From a virus, in IMG/VR virus record IMGVR_UViG_3300031566_000273, positions 1 to 29,114 of that record: 29,114 bases of DNA; one strand, given 5' to 3'. The stretch's first letter is position 1, and each line of letters opens with the position of its first letter. The position numbers were made by a program, and so were the translations under genes. Shown here piece after piece: positions 10,977 to 17,614 of the stretch. The notes below the pieces were generated by a model. That model was given only the letters and a program-made list of their open reading frames with translations, made no database searches and was not told the origin of the DNA.

Positions 10977-11241
10977 CCAGATTCTCCTCTCGCTTGGGCT
11001 TGATGGGCTTGAAGTTCACGGCGTCGAACGCACTGACGTAGGGCAGTTCCGTGTCGGGCCGGAAGCCGATCACCTCGTCGCGGTGGACCGACAGCACCCG
11101 CTGCCGCCCGCCCGGATCGCTGTAGACACGCTCCATGCAGTCGGGCCCCCGCCGCACGTAACCCCAAACCGCCCGGTACGGCTTGGCGTCCGGCAGGATG
11201 ATGGGGCGCTTCAGGGTGATCGTGCCGAGGGTGAGTCTCAC
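10951..11241 (-). CDS. Small hypothetical protein, 96 aa
   Basis: Unrecognised. It is beta-rich in appearance (MRLTLGTITLKRPIILPDAKPYRAVWGYVRRG...RVYSDPGGRQRVLSVHRDEVIGFRPD) with an acidic C-terminus (REENLDDNEISPL). The GTG start at 11241 overlaps the upstream stop (GTGA), and its 3' end overlaps the GroES start by 26 nt, so the two are probably translated in a coupled way. Confidence 0.7.
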   Translation of the reverse strand: MRLTLGTITLKRPIILPDAKPYRAVWGYVRRGPDCMERVYSDPGGRQRVLSVHRDEVIGFRPDTELPYVSAFDAVNFKPIKPKREENLDDNEISPL

Positions 11242-11519
11242 AGTGGCCCCTCCGCTCTACATCTGTCGTCGGGAGCGGCCGTCATTCCCCCGGGTGCGGC
11301 AGGTCCCACCGGGGCCGGGGCCACATGGGGCACGGGGATGCGAATAGAAGCGGTTGGGAGCCGGTTCTCCAGAAATTTCTTCTCGGTCTCCCGCGGGTCT
11401 TTGAGGTACTTGGCGAGGGCATCGCACAAGTCGGACGCGGAGGTAAACACAAGCTCCTGACAACCGACCTTGCACACAAAACCGTTCAGAACGCCGTCGA
11501 TGGTGATTTGATACATCAT
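11238..11519 (-). CDS. Small hypothetical protein, 93 aa
   Basis: Unrecognised. The start MMYQITIDGVLNGFVCKVGCQELVFTS suggests beta strands with a Cys pair. A helix DLCDALAKYLKDPRETEKKFLEN follows, then a Pro/Ala-rich, likely disordered tail. The ATG at 11519 overlaps the methyltransferase stop (ATGA). A longer upstream start at 11573 is possible but would lie entirely in coding sequence of the neighbour. Confidence 0.7.
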   Translation of the reverse strand: MMYQITIDGVLNGFVCKVGCQELVFTSASDLCDALAKYLKDPRETEKKFLENRLPTASIRIPVPHVAPAPVGPAAPGGMTAAPDDRCRAEGPL

Positions 11520-12172
11520 TCGTCCTTTCCGTTGGAGTTTGGAAACTGTTTCGGGTCGCGGGCCGTCCGCCACCAGATCGTCGAGCCCGCGCAGACGATG
11601 TACGGGCCGGTCTGCTCGACGGCGGCCACGACGCCCGGGAAGTTCGGGTGGAAGTCGTGGCCCGAGATGATCCCGCCAGGCCGGACCAGCGGCGACCAGG
11701 CCGCGATGTCCTGGCGGACGTGTTCGTAGGTGTGGTCGGCGTCGAGGAAAAGAAGGTCGATGGGCAGGTCACGGGGCCAGACCGCCGCGTGCTGGAGGGA
11801 CGTGCCGATCAGCGGGAAGACCGAGCGGTAGAGCCGCGGGCCCATGTTGCGGCACCACGTCTCGTAGGCCCGCTTCTGGCCGTACTGGAGGGCCAGAGGG
11901 GCTAGGGAGTCGCAGGGGTTGCCGAGCCAGTGGTCGACGCAGAAGACGCGGTAGTGAAATGGCGCTGTAAATGGCCATGCCGGCTCTGCTGGCGGATGCG
12001 GGACGCACAGGTCGGCCAGCATCCGCGCCGTGCCGCCCGCCCATGTCCCAACCTCAACGGCAATGAGCGGCTGCATTTTTGCGGCGGCAAGTTGCGCCTC
12101 CGCCAGTGACCGCAGCGCCTCGGCGTCGCGGGGCGGGACGATCAGGCCCATAGGATCGTGGTCGTCAGTCAT
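11516..12172 (-). CDS. Class I SAM-dependent methyltransferase (Methyltransf_24-like), 218 aa
   Basis: A Rossmann-type methyltransferase core is visible. Motif I is AVEVGTWAGGTARMLADL (about residues 38-55), with a strand YRVFCVDHWLG in the motif II position. Motif IV/V is DLLFLDADHTYEHVRQDIAAW, followed by LVRPGGIISGHDF and a late VVAAVEQ. This arrangement matches small-molecule or sugar/hydroxylase-type Methyltransf_24 proteins rather than DNA methyltransferases, since no DPPY or SPPY motif is present. The substrate is unknown; modification of surface glycans or metabolites is one possibility. Start ATG 12172 lies within the end of the upstream gene (8-nt overlap). Confidence 0.78.
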   Translation of the reverse strand: MTDDHDPMGLIVPPRDAEALRSLAEAQLAAAKMQPLIAVEVGTWAGGTARMLADLCVPHPPAEPAWPFTAPFHYRVFCVDHWLGNPCDSLAPLALQYGQKRAYETWCRNMGPRLYRSVFPLIGTSLQHAAVWPRDLPIDLLFLDADHTYEHVRQDIAAWSPLVRPGGIISGHDFHPNFPGVVAAVEQTGPYIVCAGSTIWWRTARDPKQFPNSNGKDE

Positions 12173-12437
12173 TGCCAAAGCACCCCCCGATTATGTCGTC
12201 GACGATGATCTCCTTGCGGTGGAACCGCGCCAGGCGCCGGACCATCGCCTCGATAGTGGACCGCTCCCCCTCCTTGATCTGGACGTTCAGCCCGTAGGGC
12301 ATGAAGATCATCGCCTCGGGTAGGCGCGGGTGGACGGTCATCGCCACCACGTTGGCCAGCGGGATATAGATTGTGCTCCCGCTTGGCGGGACCGTCGCCT
12401 TCAGTAGGGGGCTGCCGTCGTCGTTGACTTGCTTCAC
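12165..12437 (-). CDS. Hypothetical protein, 90 aa
   Basis: Unrecognised. It has beta-type segments (STIYIPLANVVAMTVHPRLPEAMIFMPYGLNVQIKEGER) and a C-terminal helix plus KEIIVDDIIGGCFGND. I chose the GTG start at 12437 because it overlaps the preceding stop (GTGA) and has GAGGAGGGAAGAGAA upstream. The longer frame extending to 12803 is Arg/Gly-rich shadow sequence. Confidence 0.7.
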   Translation of the reverse strand: MKQVNDDGSPLLKATVPPSGSTIYIPLANVVAMTVHPRLPEAMIFMPYGLNVQIKEGERSTIEAMVRRLARFHRKEIIVDDIIGGCFGND

Positions 12438-12781
12438 TTCTCTTCCCTCCTCATTGCCAGAATTGCCGCCGCGGTCCCCGCGGCGATGTCCTCGATCTTC
12501 CCCAGCAGCCGCACCGCCAGCATGACCGGGTCGCCGTCGGCCGGCGGGTGGCTCCCGCCGCGCATCCGTCGCGCCCCCTCCAGCCAGGCCCGCAGGAGCG
12601 ATTCCTGGTAGTCGGGCGGTCGCGAGAGCCACCATCTCCACCTGCGGGGGCTGAAGGTGCCGAATAGCGCATCCAGCTCCGGCTGGGTAGGCTCGACGCC
12701 GTGCAGACTGGCGTAGGCGGTGGCCTTCTCGATGACCCACTCCGTCAAGTCGGTCAGTGTGGCGGTCTTGACTTCCATCAT
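12434..12781 (-). CDS. Hypothetical protein, 115 aa
   Basis: Unrecognised, helical protein. It contains LTEWVIEKATAYASLHGVEPTQPELDALFGTF, then RRWRWWLSRPPDYQESLLRAWLEGARR, and a C-terminal AVRLLGKIEDIAAGTAAAILAMRREEK. The start is ATGATG at 12781, overlapping the stop of the first operon gene (ATGA). Confidence 0.72.
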   Translation of the reverse strand: MMEVKTATLTDLTEWVIEKATAYASLHGVEPTQPELDALFGTFSPRRWRWWLSRPPDYQESLLRAWLEGARRMRGGSHPPADGDPVMLAVRLLGKIEDIAAGTAAAILAMRREEK

Positions 12782-12951
12782 TTTTTCCTGGCGATTGAGG
12801 CATTGATCTCCGCGGCCTGGGCCTTCGCCCTAACCTCCGTGCGGTGGCCGCCCCCGTCCACGGCGGTCCCGGCCCGGTTGGTGGCGATCTGGCCGGTGGC
12901 CGCCTCGACGATCCGCCACCGGCCCCGCTTCAGCTCTGCCTTGACTGGCAT
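12778..12951 (-). CDS. First gene of the leftward operon, 57-aa hypothetical protein
   Basis: Unrecognised basic protein (MPVKAELKRGRWRIVEAATG...GTAVDGGGHRTEVRAKAQAAEINASIARKK). The SRYR/WRIVEAATGQIA style resembles short phage proteins of unknown role. I chose ATG 12951 because upstream in-frame sequence overlaps the promoter region. This is the first gene after the putative sigma70-like promoter at 12993-13021, so it would be transcribed earliest. Confidence 0.6.
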   Translation of the reverse strand: MPVKAELKRGRWRIVEAATGQIATNRAGTAVDGGGHRTEVRAKAQAAEINASIARKK

Positions 12952-12961
12952 GATTTTCCCG

Positions 12962-12996
12962 TGTCGGTTGAGTGACACTCGAATGTCGGCTGAGTG
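12962..12996. promoter_or_regulatory. Operator candidate: 13-bp direct repeat, 22-bp period
   Basis: TGTCGGTTGAGTG (12962-12974) and TGTCGGCTGAGTG (12984-12996) differ at one base and start 22 bp apart, about two helical turns, so both face the same side of DNA. Between them GAGTGACACTC (12971-12980 region) forms an inverted repeat. The second copy overlaps the leftward -10 element and the first lies at the expected transcript start: a typical repressor position. Confidence 0.55.
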
Positions 12997-13021
12997 TAGC
13001 ACACCGGGCCCCGCCCCACAA
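12993..13021 (-). promoter_or_regulatory. Sigma70-like promoter for the leftward operon
   Basis: On the minus strand, TTGTGG (13016-13021) is separated by 17 bp from TACACT (12993-12998), close to the -35 and -10 consensus with optimal spacing. It lies about 40 bp before the first leftward gene. It is a pattern match only; no expression evidence. Confidence 0.55.
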
Positions 13022-13106
13022 GGCCCCCCGCGGCAATCTGGGCAAGTTCCGGGCGATTTCGGAACAGATTTCAAATGTTTCCCGCCGCAAGCGCCGCGGT
13101 GGCCGC

Positions 13107-13126
13107 CTGTACAGTCTCATAGAGAC
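13107..13126 (+). promoter_or_regulatory. Candidate regulatory site before the rightward (structural) operon
   Basis: CTGTACAGTCTCATAG here matches CTGTACAGTCTCTTAG at 6539-6554 at 15 of 16 bases. Both lie on the plus strand 22-36 bp before a rightward gene's start codon. CTGTACAG is itself palindromic, and GTCTCATAGAGAC (13114-13126) forms another inverted repeat. It could be a phage sigma-factor promoter part or a protein-binding site. Matches of this length can arise by chance, so confidence is modest. Confidence 0.35.
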
Positions 13127-13157
13127 CATTCTCCCCCGAGCAATCAGGAGCGACACC

Positions 13158-14345
13158 ATGCCGAGTCTTAACGAAGACGACATGGACAGGATCATCAAGA
13201 AGGTGGAGCGAGAGCACGAGCGTCGCGCGCAGCGCCAGGATGAGCCCGAGCCCGAGGACGAGCCCGAGCCCGAGCCCGAGGACGAATCCCGGGACGAGCC
13301 GTCCAGCCTCCGCGACCGGCTGCTGGATGACACAGGGGCGGCGGAGGGGACGGAAGAGGCGGCGGGGGCGGAAGAAGGGGCGGAGGGGACGGAAGAGGCC
13401 CCCAGCCTCCGGCGGCGCCTGGCCGACGACTTCGGCCTGCGGGGCTACGACCAGTTCAGCACCGACGATGACGCCCTGATTGCCCTGGCCGAGGAGCGTC
13501 GCTACCTGCTCGACCGGGTGGCCGACCTGCAAGCGGCCACCGGGCGCCGCGAGGAAGCGCCGCCGAAAAGGGAGGAGCCGAAAGAGCCCTCCTTCTGGGA
13601 AGCGCCGGAGTTCAATGAGTCCTGGATGACGCTGGTGGAGTTCGACCCGGAAGTCGGGGCCTTCCGCCACAAGATCGGCCGCGGCACGCCCGAGATCGCC
13701 AACAAGGTCAACGCCTACCACGGGCACCTCAAGGCCCAGGAGCAGAAGTTCTGGCAGCAGCCCTTCGAGTACATGCGGCCGTTCATCGAGCATGTCGTCG
13801 ACGGTAGGGCGCAGCAGCAGATCGCCGCCTCGGAGGCCGCCAGCCAGCAGCGCGAGGAGGCGGCTGGATTCGTCCGCGAAAACGAGGATTGGCTGTTCGC
13901 CAAGGATGCCGAGGGCAATATCTCCATCGACCCCCGCACCCGCCGCCGCAAGCTGAGCCAGGAGGGCCAGGGCTTCTACGAGCTGGTCGACGTGATGGCG
14001 GAGAGGGGCGTTCCCGTCGAGCTTCAGCCGCAGCTCGCCAAGGCCATCATCGAGCGGGATCGGCTCCTGGCCCTGGGCAAGACCGCCGCGCCCGGCACGG
14101 GCGACCGGGAGGGCGGTCAGAACGGAGATCGCCTCAAGGCCCGCGCCGAGCGCGACACCGACATCCTCAAGAGGGCCGCCCGGCGGAACACCGGCCGGGG
14201 CGGGACGGCCTCCCGCGCCCGCGCCGCAAGCGAGGCCGGGCGCAAGGGGCCCAGCCAGAACGCCAGCGAGCCGCTCCGCCAGCGGCTCCGGCGAGAGTTC
14301 AAAGAAAAACACGGACTGAGCGGGGAAGACCGCTTCCCCATGTAG
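13158..14345 (+). CDS. Scaffold-like head assembly protein, 395 aa
   Basis: Placed directly before the major capsid gene, this protein has the build of a phage scaffold. The N-terminus is highly acidic and low-complexity (EPEPEDEPEPEPEDE, then Glu/Gly/Ala repeats to about residue 81), the middle is helical, and the C-terminus is basic and helical (RRNTGRGGTASRARAAS...LRQRLRREFKEKHG), the part that contacts coat protein in known scaffolds. A short motif recurs three times: SLRDRLLDD (50-58), SLRRRLADDFG (83-93) and PLRQRLRREF (372-381). Start ATG 13158 has AGGAG 7 nt upstream; the frame is open further back to 12972 but that part overlaps the promoter region. The prominent antisense frame here is a GC-bias shadow. 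Not clearly assigned by motif, only by context and composition. Confidence 0.72.
   Translation: MPSLNEDDMDRIIKKVEREHERRAQRQDEPEPEDEPEPEPEDESRDEPSSLRDRLLDDTGAAEGTEEAAGAEEGAEGTEEAPSLRRRLADDFGLRGYDQFSTDDDALIALAEERRYLLDRVADLQAATGRREEAPPKREEPKEPSFWEAPEFNESWMTLVEFDPEVGAFRHKIGRGTPEIANKVNAYHGHLKAQEQKFWQQPFEYMRPFIEHVVDGRAQQQIAASEAASQQREEAAGFVRENEDWLFAKDAEGNISIDPRTRRRKLSQEGQGFYELVDVMAERGVPVELQPQLAKAIIERDRLLALGKTAAPGTGDREGGQNGDRLKARAERDTDILKRAARRNTGRGGTASRARAASEAGRKGPSQNASEPLRQRLRREFKEKHGLSGEDRFPM
13341..13399 (+). repeat. Two in-frame 20-bp direct repeats in the scaffold-like gene
   Basis: The 20-bp sequence GCGGAGGGGACGGAAGAGGC occurs at 13341-13360 and 13380-13399, 39 bp (13 codons) apart, encoding repeated AEGTEEA. 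In-frame expansion by slippage or recombination would explain the acidic low-complexity tract. Confidence 0.8.
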
Positions 14346-14365
14346 CCTAATCGGGGGAATCCACG

Positions 14366-15454
14366 ATGCCTGACGACCTTCCAAGGACCCTGCACTCCAC
14401 GATCGAGACCTACATTCGGGAGGTCGAGGTCGACATTCTCAACTCGCGCAAGCTCACCGCGCTGCTGGAGGCCAACGGCCGCATTGAAATGGACATGGGC
14501 GGCGACGAGGTGAAGTGGCCCGTCCAGTACCGCCGGCACAAGCCCAAGGGATGGGCCGACGGGGACACGGAGACCTTCGAGCCGAAGGACCGCTTCAAGA
14601 CTGCCAAGCTCGATTGGCGCGGATACACCATCGGCGACATGGTGACCAAGAAGCAGCGCCTGATGAACAAGGGCGTCAACGCCATCATCGACATCTGGTC
14701 GCGGGTGACCGACGACCTGATGGACGACATGCGCGAGGACTTCGGGGACGAGCTGCTCATCGACGGCGGCCTGACCGCCAACTACAAGCGGCTCTGCGGG
14801 ATCGAGACGTTCATGGCCGACGACGGGAGCGTCGCCGCGACCGACCTGGTGGCCTTCCCCGACGACACCTACGCGGGCATCAAGACGAAGCGGGCCGCGT
14901 ACGGCGGAACGTGGACCACGGGCACCTACCCGGACGGCCACGGGGACGCCCACTACGACTTCTACAGCCCGATCCTGGTGAATTACACCAGCTCGAACTG
15001 GATCGACTCCTCTAACGACACCTGGGCCAAGACCGCCCTCCTGGCCATGCGGGCAGGCATCCTCTGGTCGCGCAAGCGGAAGTCGCGCCAGGGGATGCTC
15101 AACATGATTATGTTGGAGCAGAAGATGTACCGCGAGTTCCTCGCGCTGCTCGACCCCAAGGAGAAGCTGGAGGTACGCCGCGGCGAGCCCCGCGGCCTGG
15201 TCGCCCTGGGCTTCGACGACGTGGTCAACTTTGACGGCGTGGACGTGACCTGGGAATACGGGATGCCCTCCGACACGGGCTACGGCTTCAACATCAACCA
15301 CATGGGCCTGTGGAGCCTCCAGGAGGGCCTCTTCGTGCCCGAAGGGCCCGACTACGACCTCGCGACGAAAAAGTGGCAGTTCAGCGTCGACATGATGGGC
15401 CAGGCGTGGTTCCGTCCCCGGTACTTCGTCAAGTTCTTCAAGTACGCCACCTAA
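14366..15454 (+). CDS. Major capsid protein, 362 aa
   Basis: Length, position after the scaffold-like gene, and sequence character suit an HK97-fold coat protein. The N-terminal helix STIETYIREVEVDILNSRKLTALLE is followed by VKWPVQYRRHKPKGWADGDTE, a helical spine segment (NKGVNAIIDIWSRVTDDLMDDMREDFGDELLIDGG), a central loop region (about 130-200), and a beta-rich C-terminus with DDVVNFDGVDVTWEYGMPSD and FSVDMMGQAWFRPRYFVKFFKYAT. The late G-x-W/R-P-R-x-F style ending is common in coat proteins of this type. A purine-rich GGGGGA lies before ATG. It should be the most abundant virion protein and the likely client of the phage GroES. Confidence 0.85.
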   Translation: MPDDLPRTLHSTIETYIREVEVDILNSRKLTALLEANGRIEMDMGGDEVKWPVQYRRHKPKGWADGDTETFEPKDRFKTAKLDWRGYTIGDMVTKKQRLMNKGVNAIIDIWSRVTDDLMDDMREDFGDELLIDGGLTANYKRLCGIETFMADDGSVAATDLVAFPDDTYAGIKTKRAAYGGTWTTGTYPDGHGDAHYDFYSPILVNYTSSNWIDSSNDTWAKTALLAMRAGILWSRKRKSRQGMLNMIMLEQKMYREFLALLDPKEKLEVRRGEPRGLVALGFDDVVNFDGVDVTWEYGMPSDTGYGFNINHMGLWSLQEGLFVPEGPDYDLATKKWQFSVDMMGQAWFRPRYFVKFFKYAT

Positions 15455-15503
15455 GCCTTCCTCCAGTAACCGGCAACCAGTAAGCAGCATAGGATAGAAA
15501 AAG

Positions 15504-16142
15504 ATGTCACGAGACGAAGCACCCCAGCTCGCGCGTGGAACGACCTGGTACAAGGGGGACGCGGTCCCCGCCACCCTCGCCGAGCGCGGCTACCAGAACC
15601 TCCTGGGGAAGACCTGGGTGTTCGAGGACGTGAGCCCCACGACGGGGGTTGCCCGCACCAACCGCTACGTGACGCTGCGGCTGGTCTATAACTCCACGAC
15701 CTGGACGATCTACCCCAAGCAGCTCTGCCAGATCGACCAGAACGACCCGGGTAAAGTGATCGGCACGGTGATCGCCACCAACGACGGCGGCCTGCCGGCC
15801 GACGAGTACCTCCCCGCCGCGGGCGTGCCGGCCGGGGACGCCTTCTACGTGGTCGAGCGCGGCCCGGCCATGATCCGCAACAGCGTGGCGGAGATCGCCG
15901 AGAACATCATCGCCGTGAACGACTGGATCGTCGGGGCGACGATCGACGCCACCAGCGGGGCGGGGGACACGACCGGCCGGATCGGCAAGGCGGCCTTCGC
16001 CATCACGAGCCAGGCGACCGACCTGGCCACGGTGCTCAAGGGGATTCAGAACTGCGTCGGTAAGGCGATGTCGGCCGCGGTCACCAGCGGCGTGACCGAC
16101 ACCGACGTGTTGGTCGACGTGGGGGCGGGCGTCGGCCTGTAG
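15504..16142 (+). CDS. Head-associated protein, possible decoration protein, 212 aa
   Basis: Directly downstream of the capsid gene and before a strong terminator, so probably co-expressed with it at high level. The first about 120 residues are beta-rich (TWYKGDAVPATLAERGYQNLLGKTWVFEDV, RYVTLRLVYNSTTWTIYPKQ). The rest contains a helix MIRNSVAEIAENIIAVNDWIV and a Gly/Ala/Thr-rich tail ending VLVDVGAGVGL. No family recognised with confidence; a capsid-decorating role is inferred from position. AGGA precedes ATG 15504. Confidence 0.6.
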   Translation: MSRDEAPQLARGTTWYKGDAVPATLAERGYQNLLGKTWVFEDVSPTTGVARTNRYVTLRLVYNSTTWTIYPKQLCQIDQNDPGKVIGTVIATNDGGLPADEYLPAAGVPAGDAFYVVERGPAMIRNSVAEIAENIIAVNDWIVGATIDATSGAGDTTGRIGKAAFAITSQATDLATVLKGIQNCVGKAMSAAVTSGVTDTDVLVDVGAGVGL

Positions 16143-16156
16143 CAGCGAACAACGTA

Positions 16157-16176
16157 TTTCAGGCGGAAGCCTGAAA
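16157..16176 (+). other. 8-bp hairpin with GNRA tetraloop after the head genes
   Basis: TTTCAGGC and GCCTGAAA pair perfectly across loop GGAA, a GNRA-type tetraloop. It lies 15 nt after the stop of the 212-aa head gene and 11 nt before the larger terminator stem. It could protect the 3' end of the capsid mRNA or be part of a small structured RNA. Confidence 0.6.
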
Positions 16177-16187
16177 AGCTCGGGGGA

Positions 16188-16232
16188 CCGCGAGCGCCTG
16201 CACCCGCGCAGTGCAGGCGGCGCGGTTTTTTT
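16188..16232 (+). terminator. Rho-independent terminator
   Basis: A lower stem CCGCG/CGCGG and an upper 9-bp stem CGCCTGCAC/GTGCAGGCG, with a 7-nt loop and a small internal loop, are followed at once by seven T (16226-16232). This is a strong intrinsic terminator that would end the scaffold-capsid transcript before the packaging genes. Confidence 0.88.
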
Positions 16233-16266
16233 ACAGCGCGCAAGCAAAAGACCCTGGAGCGAGACC

Positions 16267-17490
16267 GTGCAGCAGAAATTCAACGTCCTGATCGCCCGAA
16301 TGAGCTACGGGTGGCAGGAGAACCCCGACGTGACCGATTGGATCGTCCGCTCGATCCTCAAGGCCAAGGACGACCCGCGGATCGGCCGCTGCGTGACCAA
16401 GGCGTTCGACAACACTCCGACCACGTTGGCCCGGCACGAGGCGGTGATGCACGCTCGGCGCCCGGACCTCGACGCCGACCTCCTCTGGATGATCGACGCC
16501 GACATGCACCCCGACCACTGCCCGGCGGAGCCGGGGGCCGTCGACACCTGGTCGGCCTTCATGGAGTTCGCCTACGAGCACTACCAGCGGGGCCCCTTCG
16601 TGATCGCCGCCCCCTACTGCGGCCGGAGCCGTTCAGCCTACGGGATCAGTGAAAACGTCTACGTCTTCCGTTGGCGGGGCACTGAGACGGGGAGCCCGCA
16701 CCAGCGGTTCGAGCTGGCGCAGTTCAACCGCGAGGAGGCGGCCGAGCGCGGCGGAATCGAGCGGGTCGCCGCCCTGCCGACCGGGCTGGTGCTCTACGAC
16801 ATGCGGTGCTTCGGCGACCTGCCGGGCCCGCAGTACCGGAAGCGGTGGGCCCCGGGCGGGCCGAACCTGCCCATCCCCGGCCGCTCGTGGCAGCCCCAGG
16901 AGCCGCCGTGGTTCTACTACCAGTACGACGACCCCTACGAGGCGTGGAAGATCGGCACCGAGGATGCCTGCAACACCCGCGACCTGTCGGCCCTGGGAGT
17001 CCCGCAGTACATCCATTGGGGAGCGTGGGCAGGTCACTACAAGCAGAAGTGCGTCTCGAAGCCGGTGATCGTCACCAGCGATTACGCCAACGACCGGCTG
17101 CTGCGGGCGGCCTTGATGGGCCGCGCCAGCAACGAGCGCCTCGTGATGATTGGAGATGACGATGGTTCACCACCCCGCGCGAGAGCGGAAGAAGGCGGAG
17201 AAGCGCCGGGCCCTGGCGGACGACCTGGTCAAGCAGATGACCGGCCGGAAGTTCCGTATCCCCCACATCGCGGAGCTGACCGAGGCGATCTTCGACCAAT
17301 GGGCGGAGGAGGCGAAGGGGGGCTCGCCCCTGAAGGAGTTTGCCAAGTTCCTGCACAAGGAGCTGACCGGGCCGAGCACCAAGGCGGGCAGCCTCCAGCG
17401 GGCGAAGCTCATCCAGTGCCAGATCGACCTGCTGAAGCTGGCCAGCCAGCAGCAGCAGGCGGGGACGGGGGACCTGAGCCTGCTGAATGA
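16267..17490 (+). CDS. Glycosyltransferase-like protein (GT-A type); last ~110 codons doubtful
   Basis: The N-terminal about 295 residues look genuine. They contain a nucleotide-sugar-binding style strand FNVLIARMSYGW and LLWMIDADMHPDH with a DxD motif (D77, D79) as in GT-A glycosyltransferases. FVIAAPYCGRSRSAYG, VAALPTGLVLYDMRCFGDL and YYQYDDP...GTEDACNTRDLSALG then match the acceptor/late half of such enzymes. From about 17156 onward the frame turns into Pro/Gly/Arg-rich sequence and lies antiphase over the small terminase gene. The original stop was therefore probably lost, or the true end is earlier by frameshift. GTG start at 16267 with GGAGCGA upstream. It may glycosylate virion or host surface, or modify DNA bases; the position just after the terminator is notable. 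Confidence 0.65.
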   Translation: MQQKFNVLIARMSYGWQENPDVTDWIVRSILKAKDDPRIGRCVTKAFDNTPTTLARHEAVMHARRPDLDADLLWMIDADMHPDHCPAEPGAVDTWSAFMEFAYEHYQRGPFVIAAPYCGRSRSAYGISENVYVFRWRGTETGSPHQRFELAQFNREEAAERGGIERVAALPTGLVLYDMRCFGDLPGPQYRKRWAPGGPNLPIPGRSWQPQEPPWFYYQYDDPYEAWKIGTEDACNTRDLSALGVPQYIHWGAWAGHYKQKCVSKPVIVTSDYANDRLLRAALMGRASNERLVMIGDDDGSPPRARAEEGGEAPGPGGRPGQADDRPEVPYPPHRGADRGDLRPMGGGGEGGLAPEGVCQVPAQGADRAEHQGGQPPAGEAHPVPDRPAEAGQPAAAGGDGGPEPAE

Positions 17491-17614
17491 CACCGACCTC
17501 CTCCAGGCGGCCGGGGAGGTGCTGGAAAGATTGATGCCGCGAGAAGACGACAACGATGACGAGGGAGATGGACAACCTGAGCGAGGAGAGGCGGCGGAGG
17601 AAGCTCCTGCGTGA
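17162..17614 (+). CDS. Terminase small subunit candidate, 150 aa
   Basis: The gene lies immediately before, and overlaps by 59 nt, the large terminase, the usual place of the small subunit. The protein is basic at the N-terminus (MVHHPARERKKAEKRRALADDLVKQM). It is then helical with FRIPHIAELTEAIFDQWAEEAKGG...EFAKFLHKELTG, an oligomerisation-type Leu/Gln-rich helix (LIQCQIDLLKLASQQQQAG), and an acidic C-terminus. ATG 17162 has GGAG 6 nt upstream; ATG 17156 and TTG 17150 are alternatives. No motif alone proves the family; context carries the call. Confidence 0.6.
   Translation: MVHHPARERKKAEKRRALADDLVKQMTGRKFRIPHIAELTEAIFDQWAEEAKGGSPLKEFAKFLHKELTGPSTKAGSLQRAKLIQCQIDLLKLASQQQQAGTGDLSLLNDTDLLQAAGEVLERLMPREDDNDDEGDGQPERGEAAEEAPA

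Noticed and set aside
13071-14384. Long antisense open frame (437 codons) over the scaffold-like gene
   Set aside because: Leu/Gly/Ala/Val-rich translation typical of the complement of a GC-rich gene; the plus-strand frame has a Shine-Dalgarno, acidic scaffold composition and the capsid gene next door.
14117-15574. Long antisense open frame (485 codons) over the capsid gene
   Set aside because: Shadow caused by third-position GC bias; rich in V, G, H, R with no motif, and the sense frame is a clear capsid protein.
16267-16520. Internal terminase- or methyltransferase-like reading of the glycosyltransferase N-terminus
   Set aside because: No Walker or SPPY/DPPY motif; the IDADM DxD segment and surrounding strands fit a glycosyltransferase better.
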